Assembly (NCBI RefSeq): GCF_009687885.1
Contig: NZ_BLAF01000013.1
Span: 1 to 64,000 of the forward strand
DNA from: Acrocarpospora pleiomorpha
GTDB taxonomy: Bacteria; Actinomycetota; Actinomycetes; Streptosporangiales; Streptosporangiaceae
DNA: 64,000 bases
Direction: 5' to 3'
Positions 27,101 through 35,768 of this stretch are shown piece after piece. The position numbers were made by a program, and so were the translations under genes. The notes beneath the pieces were generated by a model. It ran no database searches and had not been told where the DNA came from. It was given only the letters and a program-made list of their open reading frames with translations. Positions within the stretch are counted from its first letter, which is position 1. Every line of letters begins with the position of its first letter.

Positions 27101-27503
27101 GAACGCCGCCGGGATCAACACCCTGCCACCCGGAGGATGCGCTGACCCGATACAGGCCATTGAAGAAGCTCGCATCGTCGCGTGGCGTCAACTTCACCGG
27201 ATCCTGCGATCCCCCTCGCGTTTCTCGCAAATGGCACACGAGCTCCAAGAAGAATTAGTCGCCGGAATGCTCGTCCAGCTCGTGCAACTTGCCGGCCGCG
27301 CACGTCGCGGCGAGACGGACATGACCCTGCATATCGTGGACCACTCCCTCCACGACACCAAGTTCAGCTCCGATCTGGCCACCATCATCAAGCGGATCTA
27401 CGGGAACTGGACGCCGGAGCAGCGGGCAGTCATGAACGAGCTCTACGGCCAAGCCCTGTACGCCTTTTTGTCCTATGCCGGCGTACCTGAGGGAAATCTT
27501 TGA
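24177..27503 (+). CDS. DinG/XPD-type Fe-S helicase of the pPIWI-RE island
   Basis: A 1108-aa protein. GTG 24177, overlapping the preceding stop by 4 nt, is chosen over the open frame extending upstream into the nuclease gene. Walker A is PTGSGKT (262-268), Walker B is DEID (470-473). Four cysteines, C364, C383, C400 and C406, between them match the 4Fe-4S cluster position of XPD/DinG proteins and align with those of the 3905 helicase. The C-terminal RecA domain shows LGLSATAYFPQA, ARGLNIVVG and LAGRARRGETD. DinG-type helicases are the standard partner of pPIWI-RE proteins. It probably unwinds or translocates on DNA, or on an R-loop, for the complex; the actual substrate is not known. Confidence 0.8.
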   Translation: MSDELTSGEAGLVAALALASHYFPRKDDEGNILASFRDAAFFAHGKPQAWDQWASLPLAERRLLRQVTRLMSTEWSDPKRFKSAALGFLGKLTPDGEGKDKSGGLITLVGDDPYQADAAILKVGSDFLGHAERITRGFFTFGKRPKAPAFAGPGLWKTRSAYLGKEHGVTSREIEFRATPLFAEAPGHEALPQLTTTLPRDRVAPRLEELQEVAGWLAERDETVGYLHDVLVKFLQQLKTSSGRELHELELISGVLQILNAPTGSGKTVLVRVLASWAAIHGLKLALALTDVRATLSMAWDINNDLAWLYKIGKLDKPAHCAPLMAASGMHRRAMDYAALTPSTKLTEWDLRGKRDIAHLAYGCAQRSLMDPPDLYPAGQENCLTLAKPTSDNSGPSRACPFIPVCDKFRPVYEAANAAIVVTNHANLLEGTLRVGAVIDGQQWRDTPRGTAGLSVLELTLRSFDALVIDEIDAFQKTAIGRCTSQTVLASRKRESVLREIDQDAMRLPTAHEEGVLSPVSHSRLMAEFLLLWLCSRALKLNPGNEAEAWGAAGRDNDGWRLTHSRDREILQLLFPDQAPGPDDIPRQLYLFLERIMPERWDDPELREPPDLPTGADWDAIQRALAALAAPRSENYLNSVQQSLHELLAETIPEANRRAAVVNLLATRTILRELDIAMDGLRRQATSLAHLDLVSVRKILEGLKKSTVTTLYPLSTLGQSISGYQIRGLESAEIEAELLSRSFEGDPHTFVSELGGLTSLMVAGVQRPVLGLSATAYFPQAVQEHVHAPVKWWLPDTRPKSIVTRATPVIDPNAGEGGEPIRVGGIWADKKPAVLRDLGRLLYEQQLDRRLLRLEQKERERDRARVILTANSYEQCAYIAHGVAQADGLRHRVCLLVKDHRKQDYEQHLPSHVRRMVREELEQFPEHGEILIAPLSVIARGLNIVVGTRSAVREIFLCVRPVLSIEDTEWMHGSVNAAGINTLPPGGCADPIQAIEEARIVAWRQLHRILRSPSRFSQMAHELQEELVAGMLVQLVQLAGRARRGETDMTLHIVDHSLHDTKFSSDLATIIKRIYGNWTPEQRAVMNELYGQALYAFLSYAGVPEGNL

Positions 27504-27559
27504 CCACATCGCTCCTTGCACCGCACCCGGCGACACGACGAAAAGAGAGGTAACCCACA

Positions 27560-30541
27560 ATGGGGCGACGCGCCACCGCACGCGATTTGACCGCGCACAC
27601 CACTGCGATCCACTGCACCCCCAAGTTGCTCGACGGGATGAGCGCGGTAGTTTGGGAGTTCGATAAGGACACCCAGAACGCCTGGCGGGCGCTGGGAGAC
27701 ATCGCTCGGAAGAACAAGAAGGCGATCCGAGGGGAACGTGAGGAAGACGTCTTCCTAATCCCTTACTCCATCGTTGTTACCGTTCTCCAGCAGTACACCG
27801 ATGGGTACGTTTATCTCGACCGCGGCTTGCGCTTCATGGTTACCCTGGCAGAGGTCCAGCCAAAGATCCTCAAGAAAGTTTTCACGTTCCTCGAAGGCAT
27901 AGTCTCCAAGGTGCCGCTCGACGAGATTCCTTTCACTGTTACCTCTCGCGTCGCCGACCGGATCGCTGCCACGCCAGCGCAGCGGTTGCCTCTGGCCGAG
28001 TACATTCTCGCCAAAACCGAAGAGGGCGTTGCCAATCCGCCCGCATGGGCATATGAAGCAGTGAAATGGCTAGTCGCGAAACGTCTCGCGGCCGTTCCCT
28101 TCGTTGATCAGGCTACGAAAAAGATCACCGCAGAGTACAAGAACGACGAGGGAGAGGTCAAAGAAAAGTTCGCCGGGTGGGAGCTCGATAACAGCGAAGG
28201 TGCTCTTGCGGAAGTAAGGTACCGGCCCGCGAGTGACGGCAGCCTTATCGCCTGGGATTACCCAATCGGCCCTCCCTTCGTTGGCCGTGGTCACCCCATC
28301 GAGCAAGACGACATCACCCGGGACTGGCCGAGCAATCCCAAGCCCAGTCAGGTCCAATACGCGATGTCCCGCCTGTCGATCAAAATGGCCACCTACACCG
28401 CCGTCGATCACCCGATCCTCAACACCGACGCACATGTGCGCCGCGTCAACAACACACTCATCCATGCTCGTACAGCCCTGGTCGACCAAGGCCAAGAGCG
28501 TCCCTTGCTACAGGTCACCTTGGACGGGCGGGGTCTCAGGCAGACCAACGCCTACGCGCTGGAGATCCTCGCCAAACTGGACGCCGAGCGATCCTCTCTC
28601 AAAGCGCTGGAAGATCGAACCCATCGTGAGCAGGAACTCTGGAACATGCGGGATGAGAACGGCAACCGTCTCCAAATCCTCACTCCACCGCCCGGCACGG
28701 TGCGGCCCACGGTGCCCAAAACGCCGAGGTGGTTTCCGGTTGGAACCGGCGCCGGCATTTATCACCTTGAGCTACTCCACAAGCACATTCAAAGAGCCTT
28801 CGGTGATTCCGTACGTTTGCTGGAACTGAAGTCCAGCGGAAGCATCTTCACGCCACGGGCCTTCGAAGTAATCACAGATGCAGAAAAGAAGACAAAAAAG
28901 AACAGCGGAGACTACCTCGATCTGGTTGGACTCCCATCTCCTGCCAGCGTCCAGCGTTCGATCGAGGCCGCAGGATATAAAACACTGCGGTTCACATGCC
29001 TTTGGTATCTCGATCAGACTCGCATGCGCATGCTCCACGGTCTAGCACATTCGTACGGAATCGACCCGTCCACCTTAGACCCAGCCGATGGCGACATCGT
29101 CGCTCTCGCCCCTGGAGTGGAAGTTGTCTTCCACTTTGCTGAGGCGCTTTTGGCCCACGGGCCCAACATCAATCGGGCTGGCGAAACACAGGCCATCCTC
29201 GACTCTTACGGCGAACTAGGTGTGCTCTTAGCGGCTTGGTGCGAGACCGAGGTCCCCACCCGCGGCGAGGAGCACCAGGGCATGAAACCGGACCAACTCG
29301 AGAAAGAGTTGGACGATAACGACGCGAAATTTCAGTCTAAGCGAACCATGGCGCAATCCGATATGCCTACCCAGTACCTCATCGGTCGCTACCATGACGG
29401 TTTGAATGGGATCAAGATACGCACCGTCCCGCAGAAGGCCTACGAGGACCACCGCGTATTCATGGGGCTTCTAGACATCTATCGGTCCTGCGGCATCATC
29501 GACGACCGTTTTGAAGACGCCCTCTACTCTCCGGACGATGCTTACCCGCTTGCACGGCTGGCTTGGTGCGGCATCCACATTCGGAAGCAAGCCACCGAGT
29601 TTCGGTACAAGGGCGAGCCCAAGCGCATCGTCTGCGCCACAGCAATCATTCCCTCGGTCGAGCCACATGGCGCATGGCGCATGTTGGGCTGGAGTAACCT
29701 GCACCCCTATTGGGAGCACTACCCCATCGCCCAAGCTCGCTTCCACGCCTCGAACTACCCACCACACAGGGCTGATGCGGAAAATGAGTTCCAGCGATGG
29801 ACTCAGGCTGGCCATGATGTGAAACTCGCACTTCAAGATCTCGCCGACGAGCTCGATGGTCTCCCCTACGCTCTGCTCCTTGATGGCCACGCCTGCCGTC
29901 GTGTCTGGCCCGGTCTGCACAACAACAAACAGGGCCGCCAACCGGACCCCGACGACCCGCGACTGTGGCTCCCGGGTACCGGCCTGTCCGTCGATGAGAA
30001 ACCAGCTAGCATCATCCGCATCAACTGCGCGCAGGAGGAACTACCCCGCCTAGCCTATGTCACAGTGAAACAGAAAAACGGCACTGAAAAAGTTATCAAG
30101 ACCTCCAGCGACCTCTATTATCCGGCCGATCGCCCAGAAGGTCACTCATGGTTCCTCTACACCGAGCCCCGAAACTACGGGAAGAAGCGACACGGCCAGT
30201 ACAAGAGTCGCTGGCGCGCAGAGGCGGGTAAGGCTTCAGATAGGGCTGACGAGCGCAAAGAGAACGAGTTGAACTCGCCGTGGTACGCGATGACCACCCG
30301 CGAGATCACCCCTATGTACACGCAGCCCGATTTCGACCGCGCAGCCCTCGCTGTCGCCACCGCTCGCTTAAGTCACCATGCTCTGTCGTGGTCTGACCGC
30401 ACCCGTTACCCGGCACCTCTGCATGCGGCGCTCCAGATGGACCTTGACCACCCACAGTTCCGCCGCTCCGTTCCCAAGGATGCTGACGCTCAGAAGATCC
30501 TTGCGGACGCGACGGGCGAGAACTTCGGCAGCGAAGCCTGA
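27560..30541 (+). CDS. pPIWI-RE protein (prokaryotic PIWI with conserved Arg and Glu)
   Basis: A 993-aa protein. ATG 27560 follows the helicase by 56 bp, with GAGAGG ahead of it. The N-terminal ~500 residues fit the region formerly called DUF3962, followed by a MID-like segment and a C-terminal RNase H-fold (PIWI) module. Visible family marks are GVLLAAWCETEVP (~555), the segment ending MPTQYLIGRY (~603), LLLDGHACRRVWPGL (D775), SWFLYTEPRNYGKKRHGQ (~862) and the end region REITPM ... LPAPLHAAL-like RYPAPLHAAL. No PAZ domain is seen. pPIWI-RE proteins are proposed to use nucleic-acid guides against invading DNA or R-loops, a role still largely predicted. The gene is visibly less GC-rich than its neighbours, suggesting separate transfer. 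Confidence 0.8.
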   Translation: MGRRATARDLTAHTTAIHCTPKLLDGMSAVVWEFDKDTQNAWRALGDIARKNKKAIRGEREEDVFLIPYSIVVTVLQQYTDGYVYLDRGLRFMVTLAEVQPKILKKVFTFLEGIVSKVPLDEIPFTVTSRVADRIAATPAQRLPLAEYILAKTEEGVANPPAWAYEAVKWLVAKRLAAVPFVDQATKKITAEYKNDEGEVKEKFAGWELDNSEGALAEVRYRPASDGSLIAWDYPIGPPFVGRGHPIEQDDITRDWPSNPKPSQVQYAMSRLSIKMATYTAVDHPILNTDAHVRRVNNTLIHARTALVDQGQERPLLQVTLDGRGLRQTNAYALEILAKLDAERSSLKALEDRTHREQELWNMRDENGNRLQILTPPPGTVRPTVPKTPRWFPVGTGAGIYHLELLHKHIQRAFGDSVRLLELKSSGSIFTPRAFEVITDAEKKTKKNSGDYLDLVGLPSPASVQRSIEAAGYKTLRFTCLWYLDQTRMRMLHGLAHSYGIDPSTLDPADGDIVALAPGVEVVFHFAEALLAHGPNINRAGETQAILDSYGELGVLLAAWCETEVPTRGEEHQGMKPDQLEKELDDNDAKFQSKRTMAQSDMPTQYLIGRYHDGLNGIKIRTVPQKAYEDHRVFMGLLDIYRSCGIIDDRFEDALYSPDDAYPLARLAWCGIHIRKQATEFRYKGEPKRIVCATAIIPSVEPHGAWRMLGWSNLHPYWEHYPIAQARFHASNYPPHRADAENEFQRWTQAGHDVKLALQDLADELDGLPYALLLDGHACRRVWPGLHNNKQGRQPDPDDPRLWLPGTGLSVDEKPASIIRINCAQEELPRLAYVTVKQKNGTEKVIKTSSDLYYPADRPEGHSWFLYTEPRNYGKKRHGQYKSRWRAEAGKASDRADERKENELNSPWYAMTTREITPMYTQPDFDRAALAVATARLSHHALSWSDRTRYPAPLHAALQMDLDHPQFRRSVPKDADAQKILADATGENFGSEA

Positions 30542-30579
30542 GCCGTCCGGAGAACCATCGACCTTCGCCCTGCCATGAC

Positions 30580-30594
30580 GCCCCGACACGGGGC
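30580..30594 (+). terminator. Short hairpin after the pPIWI-RE gene
   Basis: GCCCCG / CGGGGC stem (6 bp) with a 3-nt loop, about 40 bp downstream of the stop codon. Plausible transcript end; weak. Confidence 0.35.
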
Positions 30595-30696
30595 CGGCGG
30601 TGCGGGATGATGAGGGGACTGCCAGAACCTCGACTCTAAAGACCCAGATGACGCTCACTGGTCAGGGTTCACTGCGTACCCAGTTGGAAGTTGCAC

Positions 30697-30927
30697 ATGA
30701 ACCGCCAGCTCACGGTCAACCTCGTCACGGACGCCCGGCTCATCGCCGACAACGCCGAGCAGATGGCCCACGAGGTGCGTCGGACGGCGGCGGCCATCAA
30801 GGTAACCGTCCATAACCTCACGGTCATCTACAACGCCGTCAGGCCCTTCGTCGAGTGGCTCAAGTCCAAGCAGGCCGACCCTCAGGCCAAGGTCCACGTG
30901 CTGGTCTCGACAGAGAGAATGTCCTAA
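30697..30927 (+). CDS. Small protein of unknown function, 76 aa
   Basis: ATG 30697 is preferred over TTG 30691 because GGAAG sits 6 bp before it. The product is a short helical polypeptide (NRQLTVNLVTDARLIADN ... VRPFVEWLK) with no signal peptide or membrane segment. It stands alone between the pPIWI-RE gene and mobile-element debris. Codon use with G/C third positions supports it being real. No family is recognised. Confidence 0.45.
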   Translation: MNRQLTVNLVTDARLIADNAEQMAHEVRRTAAAIKVTVHNLTVIYNAVRPFVEWLKSKQADPQAKVHVLVSTERMS

Positions 30928-31149
30928 GGCATCACGATGTCTGCGCGACGTTCACCGCGCACGCCGTTTCCTTCCCTACGTCAGCACATGGCTGTGGGGC
31001 TTGCTCCGATCGCTGCCTTCACGAATCAGCTCCCTGTGCCGGGCAGAGCGGGTGATGCGGTTGCTCATCGGCACGCGATACGGGGCAACATTCGCGCACC
31101 ACAAGCGGGGATTTTAACAGCGGCGAATCCGGACGGTCAAATATAAATG

Positions 31150-31233
31150 GATAGCTTACGGTATTGGACGACACTAAGATTGCCGACTTTAATCCGTAGG
31201 TTCAGGATTCGAATCCCTGGCGCCCCACCACCT
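31150..31233 (+). repeat. tRNA 3'-end relic, probable integration site
   Basis: The stretch ends with a T-arm-like CAGGATTCGAATCCCTG, then GCGCCCC, A and CCA, i.e. the 3' half of a tRNA with its encoded tail. An anticodon-loop-like CTTTAA flanked by GCCGA and TCCGT suggests a decayed tRNA-Lys. The 5' acceptor strand (expected GGGGCGC) is absent and the T-stem has a mismatch, so it cannot be functional. Integrative elements often leave such copies at their ends. The rest of 30931-31566 (about 640 bp) shows no gene. Confidence 0.5.
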
Positions 31234-31566
31234 CACATACCAGATCGCTTTTGTCCAAAGCGGAAATGTTACGTGGCGTCACCTTTTCCATTGAGGAAGG
31301 AGGATCTCTTGCTTGTCGGTGACATATCCACACGAATGATGCCGTTGCTTCGGACGTACGAATCATCTGTCACAAGTGGTGTTCAGCTGCACGCGCCCAT
31401 GCCCCGCGGACCCCAAACTGATTTTGGCGCCAATCCTGGGTCGCGATAAATGCCTTATCGCGACCCAGAACCTTGATCGTTTCAAGATGGGAGACCGCCC
31501 GATGATCGAGCTGGACGGCTGGAGGACGACCAGACCCCCCGTTACCGATGTCCTTCACTACCCGCC

Positions 31567-32367
31567 TCAGGCCGCGCTCGTGCCGGTCGAACGAGGACCT
31601 CCCAGCGGCGGCACGACACTTTCCGAATCGGCCACCTCGACACTCTTCGCCTCGATGGCGTGGGCCCGCTCCTTCTCCACCTCGGCGATGATCTCCTGGG
31701 CCTCACGCTGTTCCAGTCCCCACCGGCTCATCAGCGGGCGTCGGCCGACCCGATGATTGCCTTCACTGAGGCTCTCGATATAAGTGAGCCGCGCCGCCTC
31801 GTACCGGTCGGTGGGCAGCACCGGCATCACTCGTTCCACCTCGACGAGAGTCTGGGCGGGCTGGCACATGTGGTCTTCGGCCAGCGTCTCGATGGACGGT
31901 TGCCGGGTGTTCCGGACGATCCACATGAGCAGTTCGTACGCGCCCGCGAAGGCCAGCGGTGCCAAAGCGCTGACCAGGCGCGATCCGAGTCCGCCGGACC
32001 AGCCGTGCGCCACGTTCGCCGCCAGCGTCACTGCCCCGCCCAATGCAAGTGCCACCCACGCCAGCACTGGCACACGTAGCCGGCGGCGCGAGCAGTAGAC
32101 CATTACCAGCGAGGCCATGACGATCACGCCGTCGGACATCGCCGGATACAGGATGGCCATGTCGTGCCGCTCACCGAGAGCTATCGCCAGACCGTAGAAG
32201 TGGTGGTACGAGACGTAGGCGGCAGCTCCGGCGACCGCCAGCAGGACGGCCACCGCAAAGCCGAGGATGATCCGGTCCCCAGCCTGATCTCGCTGGGCAC
32301 GCTCTACCCAAGCCCCTTCGATCGACACCACCTCCCCGGCAATTGCCAGCGTGGAGGGGCGGCGCAT
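31567..32367 (-). CDS. DUF2637 membrane protein of an integrative element
   Basis: A 266-aa protein; ATG at 32367 (MRRPSTLAIAGEVV) is chosen because the in-frame extension upstream has unlikely composition. Four predicted membrane spans follow one another (IILGFAVAVLLAVAGAAAYV, the MAILYPAMSDGVIVMASLVM region, VLAWVALALGGAVTLAANV, LVSALAPLAFAGAYELLMW), then a ~100-residue cytoplasmic tail with a possible HTH (LMSRWGLEQREAQEIIAEVE). DUF2637 proteins are common on actinomycete integrative and conjugative elements and may regulate spread or transfer. A tRNA relic lies 330 bp away, in line with an element end. The remaining genes of such an element (integrase, FtsK-like transfer protein) are not in the window. 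Confidence 0.65.
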   Translation of the reverse strand: MRRPSTLAIAGEVVSIEGAWVERAQRDQAGDRIILGFAVAVLLAVAGAAAYVSYHHFYGLAIALGERHDMAILYPAMSDGVIVMASLVMVYCSRRRLRVPVLAWVALALGGAVTLAANVAHGWSGGLGSRLVSALAPLAFAGAYELLMWIVRNTRQPSIETLAEDHMCQPAQTLVEVERVMPVLPTDRYEAARLTYIESLSEGNHRVGRRPLMSRWGLEQREAQEIIAEVEKERAHAIEAKSVEVADSESVVPPLGGPRSTGTSAA

Positions 32368-32754
32368 GGCGTGTTCAGGTTGCCGGGATTCAGGAAAGGG
32401 TTCGGTGTGGCAATCACCAAGGCCCTGCCCCTTTACCACCGCTGTCCTAGGCGCAGCTGAGATTGTCTGCTGAAGGCCCTGGGCTGGCGGTTGCTGTACT
32501 TTCCCGGCATGGGCGTGTACCGCGGAGTGAGGGCCGATCTCATTGAAGTGGGTGCGGGCATCGCCTCCCTGCGCGCCTATTCCGGGCATGAGATGTCCAG
32601 CCATGGAGCATCAGTGCTGCTCAGGAGATGGGCGAACGGTTCAAGTCCCCCCTCGGACACCAGATCAGTCCCGACTATGTGCAGGTCACAGATTCGGGAC
32701 GTTCTCATGTTCGCCCTAAAACGACTCCCTGATACTGCTCTGATACTTCGCGGG

Positions 32755-32958
32755 TCACTGTCGCTTTCCGACCTTGCTCTCAATCGCCGCATGGAGCTCA
32801 GCCGCGATCTCGTGTCGCAGGTTGATCCGAAGGCGACTTGTTGGTTCCCCTCGTTCTACGAGCACGGCCTTCTCTTGCGCGATGCGTTGTTCCGCTTCGG
32901 GTGTGCTCGCCAGAGATAAGTAGGCCCTCAGAAGCGGAATCAGCTCTGGGGACACCAT
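32755..32958 (-). pseudogene. Island hypothetical protein, C-terminal fragment
   Basis: 67 codons (LIPLLRAYLSLASTPEAE ...) similar to the C-terminal part of the frameshifted gene at 46952-47391 (FPLLRATLGYPATPQAR). The N-terminal part with the membrane segment is missing; the reading meets the tape-measure fragment instead. It appears to be an island gene truncated at a recombination joint. The gap 32368-32754 shows no convincing gene. Confidence 0.45.
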
Positions 32959-32978
32959 GGCGGCAAGAGTCCGAGAGT

Positions 32979-34074
32979 GCCGATCGAGGCCTGGTCGAGG
33001 CCATTAACGCGGACAGGTACGCGGACGGCGGCATGGTCGGCCGGACCCACTACGCCTCGGGCGGGGAGGTGAAGATCGGCGGAACCATGGTCACCTCCGC
33101 CCAGCTCCGGCGCCTCGCCGACGACATGGGCAGGAGCTTCGCCCGCGCCGCACGGCTCGCCGACGTGGCTGACCGGCGGGCTGTGCTCAAAGAGACGATC
33201 GCGGAAGCACGCCAGTACGCGGCCGGGGTCACCACGTCGGCGAAGGGGTTCGCCGGGTTGGGCTCGCTGGCCGGCCCCACGAACGCGAGCCAGATCCGGC
33301 AGGGCTTGAACATGAAAGCTGTCCGATCTGACCCGCTTCACGAATGTGATCAAGAAGCTGAAGTCCAGAGGGCTGTCCGGGTCGCTCCTCCGGCAGGTCC
33401 TGGACATGGGACCGGAACAAGGCCTCGCGTACGGGGAGATGCTGCTGGCCACCGATGCCAGCACCTTCCGCCAGATCAGCACCGTCCAGACCAGCATCGG
33501 CAAGGCCGCGAGCTCGCTCGGGACGACCGGCTCGGACGCTCTCTACGACGCAGGGAAGAACGCGGGTGCGGGCTTCCTGGCCGGGCTGAAGACGGAGCTG
33601 ACGCAGCTCGACAAGACCATGGCCAGCCTGGCGAAGACCATGTACGCGAGCATCAAGAAGTCGCTCAAGATCAAGTCCCCGAGTCAGCTCCCGGAGATCC
33701 GCTACTCCGGAGCCATGACCGTGGCCGGTATCGCCGCCGGGATGGACCGAGCGCTCCCCGAGCTCGACGCCGCGTCCCAGCGCATCGCCAACCGGCTCAC
33801 CCGTTCGGGCTCGCATGGGTCTCGGATGGCGCCCGCGCTCGTCGGCCCGGGTCACCGGAGCACCGCCGCGGCGAGCAGCTCGGGGAGCTCCCCGAGCGTG
33901 AACGAGGTCCGGGTGTTCATCGGCGGCCAGGAGGTCCGCGCGGTCGTGCAGTCCGAGACGCTCCGGTACGGCCGACGCAACAGCAACATCGGCCTGGACC
34001 GGCTGATGCCCGCCTCCCGCATGACTGGCCCGCCGTCCTGGGGACGGGCGGCTCTTTCGTTCGCACCAGATTGA
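32979..34074 (+). pseudogene. Phage tail tape-measure protein, frameshifted C-terminal remnant
   Basis: The reading begins with RGLVEAINADRYADGG, a phrase typical of the distal part of siphophage tape-measure proteins, and continues to MKAVRSD. There the frame changes: one extra A near 33315-33318 (ATG AAA GCTG for ATG AAG CTG) shifts it, and the alternative frame continues as LSDLTRFTNVIKKLKSRGL to 34074. The later part holds SPSQLPEIRYSGAMTVAGIAAGMD, the usual tape-measure end motif. The long N-terminal coil, spikes and other tail genes are missing, so this is a prophage or phage-like relic and not a functional tail gene. Confidence 0.7.
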
Positions 34075-34098
34075 GCCGGTATGCAATAGTCCTGAAGC

Positions 34099-34758
34099 GT
34101 GAACAGCCCACCATCCGACCTGATGGCACCAACCCGCAAGGGCTATTGCGGCCACTGCAACACGCACAGCAACTTCACCCGGCGATTTACCCGGCTCCTC
34201 CACCCACGTCCTCGTGAATTCCAAGGATTCCCGTCTGAGGCATTCGTGATCGACGAGGCATGGGAATGCAACTTCTGCGACGGCGCCACAGTGGAGCAGC
34301 TGATCTACGAGGAGGGAATGGGGCCCCGTCCACCAGTAAAGGTCCGACAGACGTGGCCGCTCAAGCAACCGAGAGACCTGGATCAGTCGGTGCCCGCAGC
34401 GATTCGTAGCCTTTTCCTCGAAGGAAGCGTGTGCGAGGCGGCAGGAGCGATGCGAGGGGCAGCGGCGATGTATCGCGGCACTGTCGAGGAGCTGTGCAAG
34501 GATCGGGGTGCCGCTGGCCGAACCCTGTATGACCGGATCGAGAGCCTAAAGGCTGGCGGGCTCGATCCTGAGGTCGTCCAGTCCCTACATGAGGCCCGAA
34601 TGCTCGGCAATGACAGCATTCACGATGGGCTCATCTATGCCTCGAATGAGGTCGCCGATGTGGCAAACCTGATTGAAGAGGCGGCGATCATCTTGTATGT
34701 CCAACCTGCGCAGCGTGCAGCCCTGCGTGCCGCGCGTCAGGCCCGGAGATCCCCCTGA
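34099..34758 (+). CDS. DUF4145-like zinc-ribbon protein
   Basis: A 219-aa protein from GTG 34099 (ATG 34123 also possible). An N-terminal zinc ribbon is formed by YCGHC and ECNFCDG, about 40 residues apart. The C-terminal helical part (AAAMYRGTVEELCKDRGA ... HEARMLGNDSIHDG) matches the DUF4145 pattern. Proteins of this type occur on mobile islands and in restriction or abortive-infection settings, sometimes fused to nucleases; their biochemical role is unsettled. It stands 25 bp after the tape-measure relic, so it may be cargo of the same element. Confidence 0.6.
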   Translation: MNSPPSDLMAPTRKGYCGHCNTHSNFTRRFTRLLHPRPREFQGFPSEAFVIDEAWECNFCDGATVEQLIYEEGMGPRPPVKVRQTWPLKQPRDLDQSVPAAIRSLFLEGSVCEAAGAMRGAAAMYRGTVEELCKDRGAAGRTLYDRIESLKAGGLDPEVVQSLHEARMLGNDSIHDGLIYASNEVADVANLIEEAAIILYVQPAQRAALRAARQARRSP

Positions 34759-34823
34759 TCGGCACCCCCCAAGGCCAGGTTCGCGCGCGCGTAAAGCTGC
34801 GCGTGGGATGCGCGCTCGAGAAT

Positions 34824-35045
34824 TTTGATCTTGCTGCCACGGGTGCCACGGAGGGGTGCCAGAAACCGTGGCACCCCCTCTGACCTGTAACCCTCCCTCC
34901 AACCTCCCGCCCGGGAGCGGCCGGAGGGTGCCACGCATTGCACCCTCGCGGAGGGGAGGGGGTGCAACGGGCGAGGGTGCTACAGGTCAGATCCTCGTGG
35001 CACCCCCGTTGCACCCGGGCGTTGCACCTCCCGTTGCAGGGGCCT
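34824..35045. repeat. Intergenic block of GTGGCACC / CGTTGCACC repeats
   Basis: The 300-bp gap after the DUF4145-like gene has several copies of GTGCCACGG / CCGTGGCAC and of GTTGCACC / GGTGCAAC in both orientations. An inverted pair, CTGACCTGTA (34880-34889) and TACAGGTCAG (34981-34990), is 91 bp apart. The block contains no protein gene. It could be a control or replication-origin remnant of an element; no function is shown. Confidence 0.4.
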
Positions 35046-35055
35046 CACGGCACGC

Positions 35056-35400
35056 GTGCAGTGGGACACCTACTTCCCGGAGACCGCCCGCTTCGGCGGC
35101 CCGGCCGCCATGGACGCGGCCGAGGCGTACTTCGCGGCCGACTCGGCCACCGCCCTCATCCAGTTGACGGCGATCACCTCCCGGGTGGGGCCCGACCTGC
35201 GCGCCATGACCGCCGCCAGCCTGCTCGACATCGCCGCCGCCTTCCTCGGTGATGCCGACACGGCGATGCGCTGGCTGATCAGCCACACCCAAGCCGACCC
35301 CTCCCCACCGGACCGGGCCATCTACGACCAAGCCGTACGCCTGGCCCAACCCGGCGTTCACGAAGCCCTTGCCGGGAGTAGGGCCGTAGACCGGGGGCGA
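35056..35400 (+). pseudogene. Lantibiotic dehydratase C-terminal fragment
   Basis: The frame reads QWDTYFPETARFGGPAAMD followed by AEAYFAADSATALIQL, the signature start of the SpaB C-terminal / thiopeptide-type domain, and stays family-like for about 105 residues before degenerating. Both ends are missing, and an integrase fragment follows. It belongs to the same family as the protein at 391-1230 and may be debris from a second or displaced peptide cluster. Confidence 0.6.
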
Positions 35401-35498
35401 GCCTCCTGTTGGATGCGCAGAACGCCTCGCCACCGAGGATGTGGCGGGGCGCACTCCCGCCGGGCATGCGATCGTCACGAATCCGATGGGGTTTCCTC

Positions 35499-35768
35499 GC
35501 GCTGGCGCCCGTCGCCAACTGCTATGCCGAACGCTGGGTGGGCACAGTACGCCGCGAATGCACCAACCGCATGCTGATCTTCAGCGAACGGCACCTGCGG
35601 ACGGTCCTGGCCGAGTACGTCCAGCTCTATAACCGTCATCGGCCGCACCGATCCCTGCACCAACGCCCGCCAGACCCGCGCTCTGAAGTGATCAGTTTGG
35701 ACCAGGCACACGTTGCCCGGCGCCAGGTCCTCGGCGGACTGATCAACGAATACTCGCAGGTCGCCTGA
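35499..35768 (+). pseudogene. IS3/IS481-type transposase, C-terminal fragment
   Basis: About 89 codons read NCYAERWVGTVRRECTNRM ... YNRHRPHRSLHQRPP, the last part of an integrase-core (rve) domain with its terminal Glu motif. The N-terminal HTH and the first two acidic residues are absent. It directly follows the dehydratase fragment. Confidence 0.65.

Noticed and set aside
31150..31233. Functional tRNA gene
   Set aside because: The 5' acceptor strand and D-arm are missing and the T- and anticodon stems have mismatches.
32491..32919. 142-codon plus-strand reading
   Set aside because: No ribosome site or family features, and its end overlaps the better minus-strand fragment at 32755-32958.
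34824..35045. CRISPR array
   Set aside because: Repeat words are short, unevenly spaced and in both orientations; there are no uniform spacers or cas genes.
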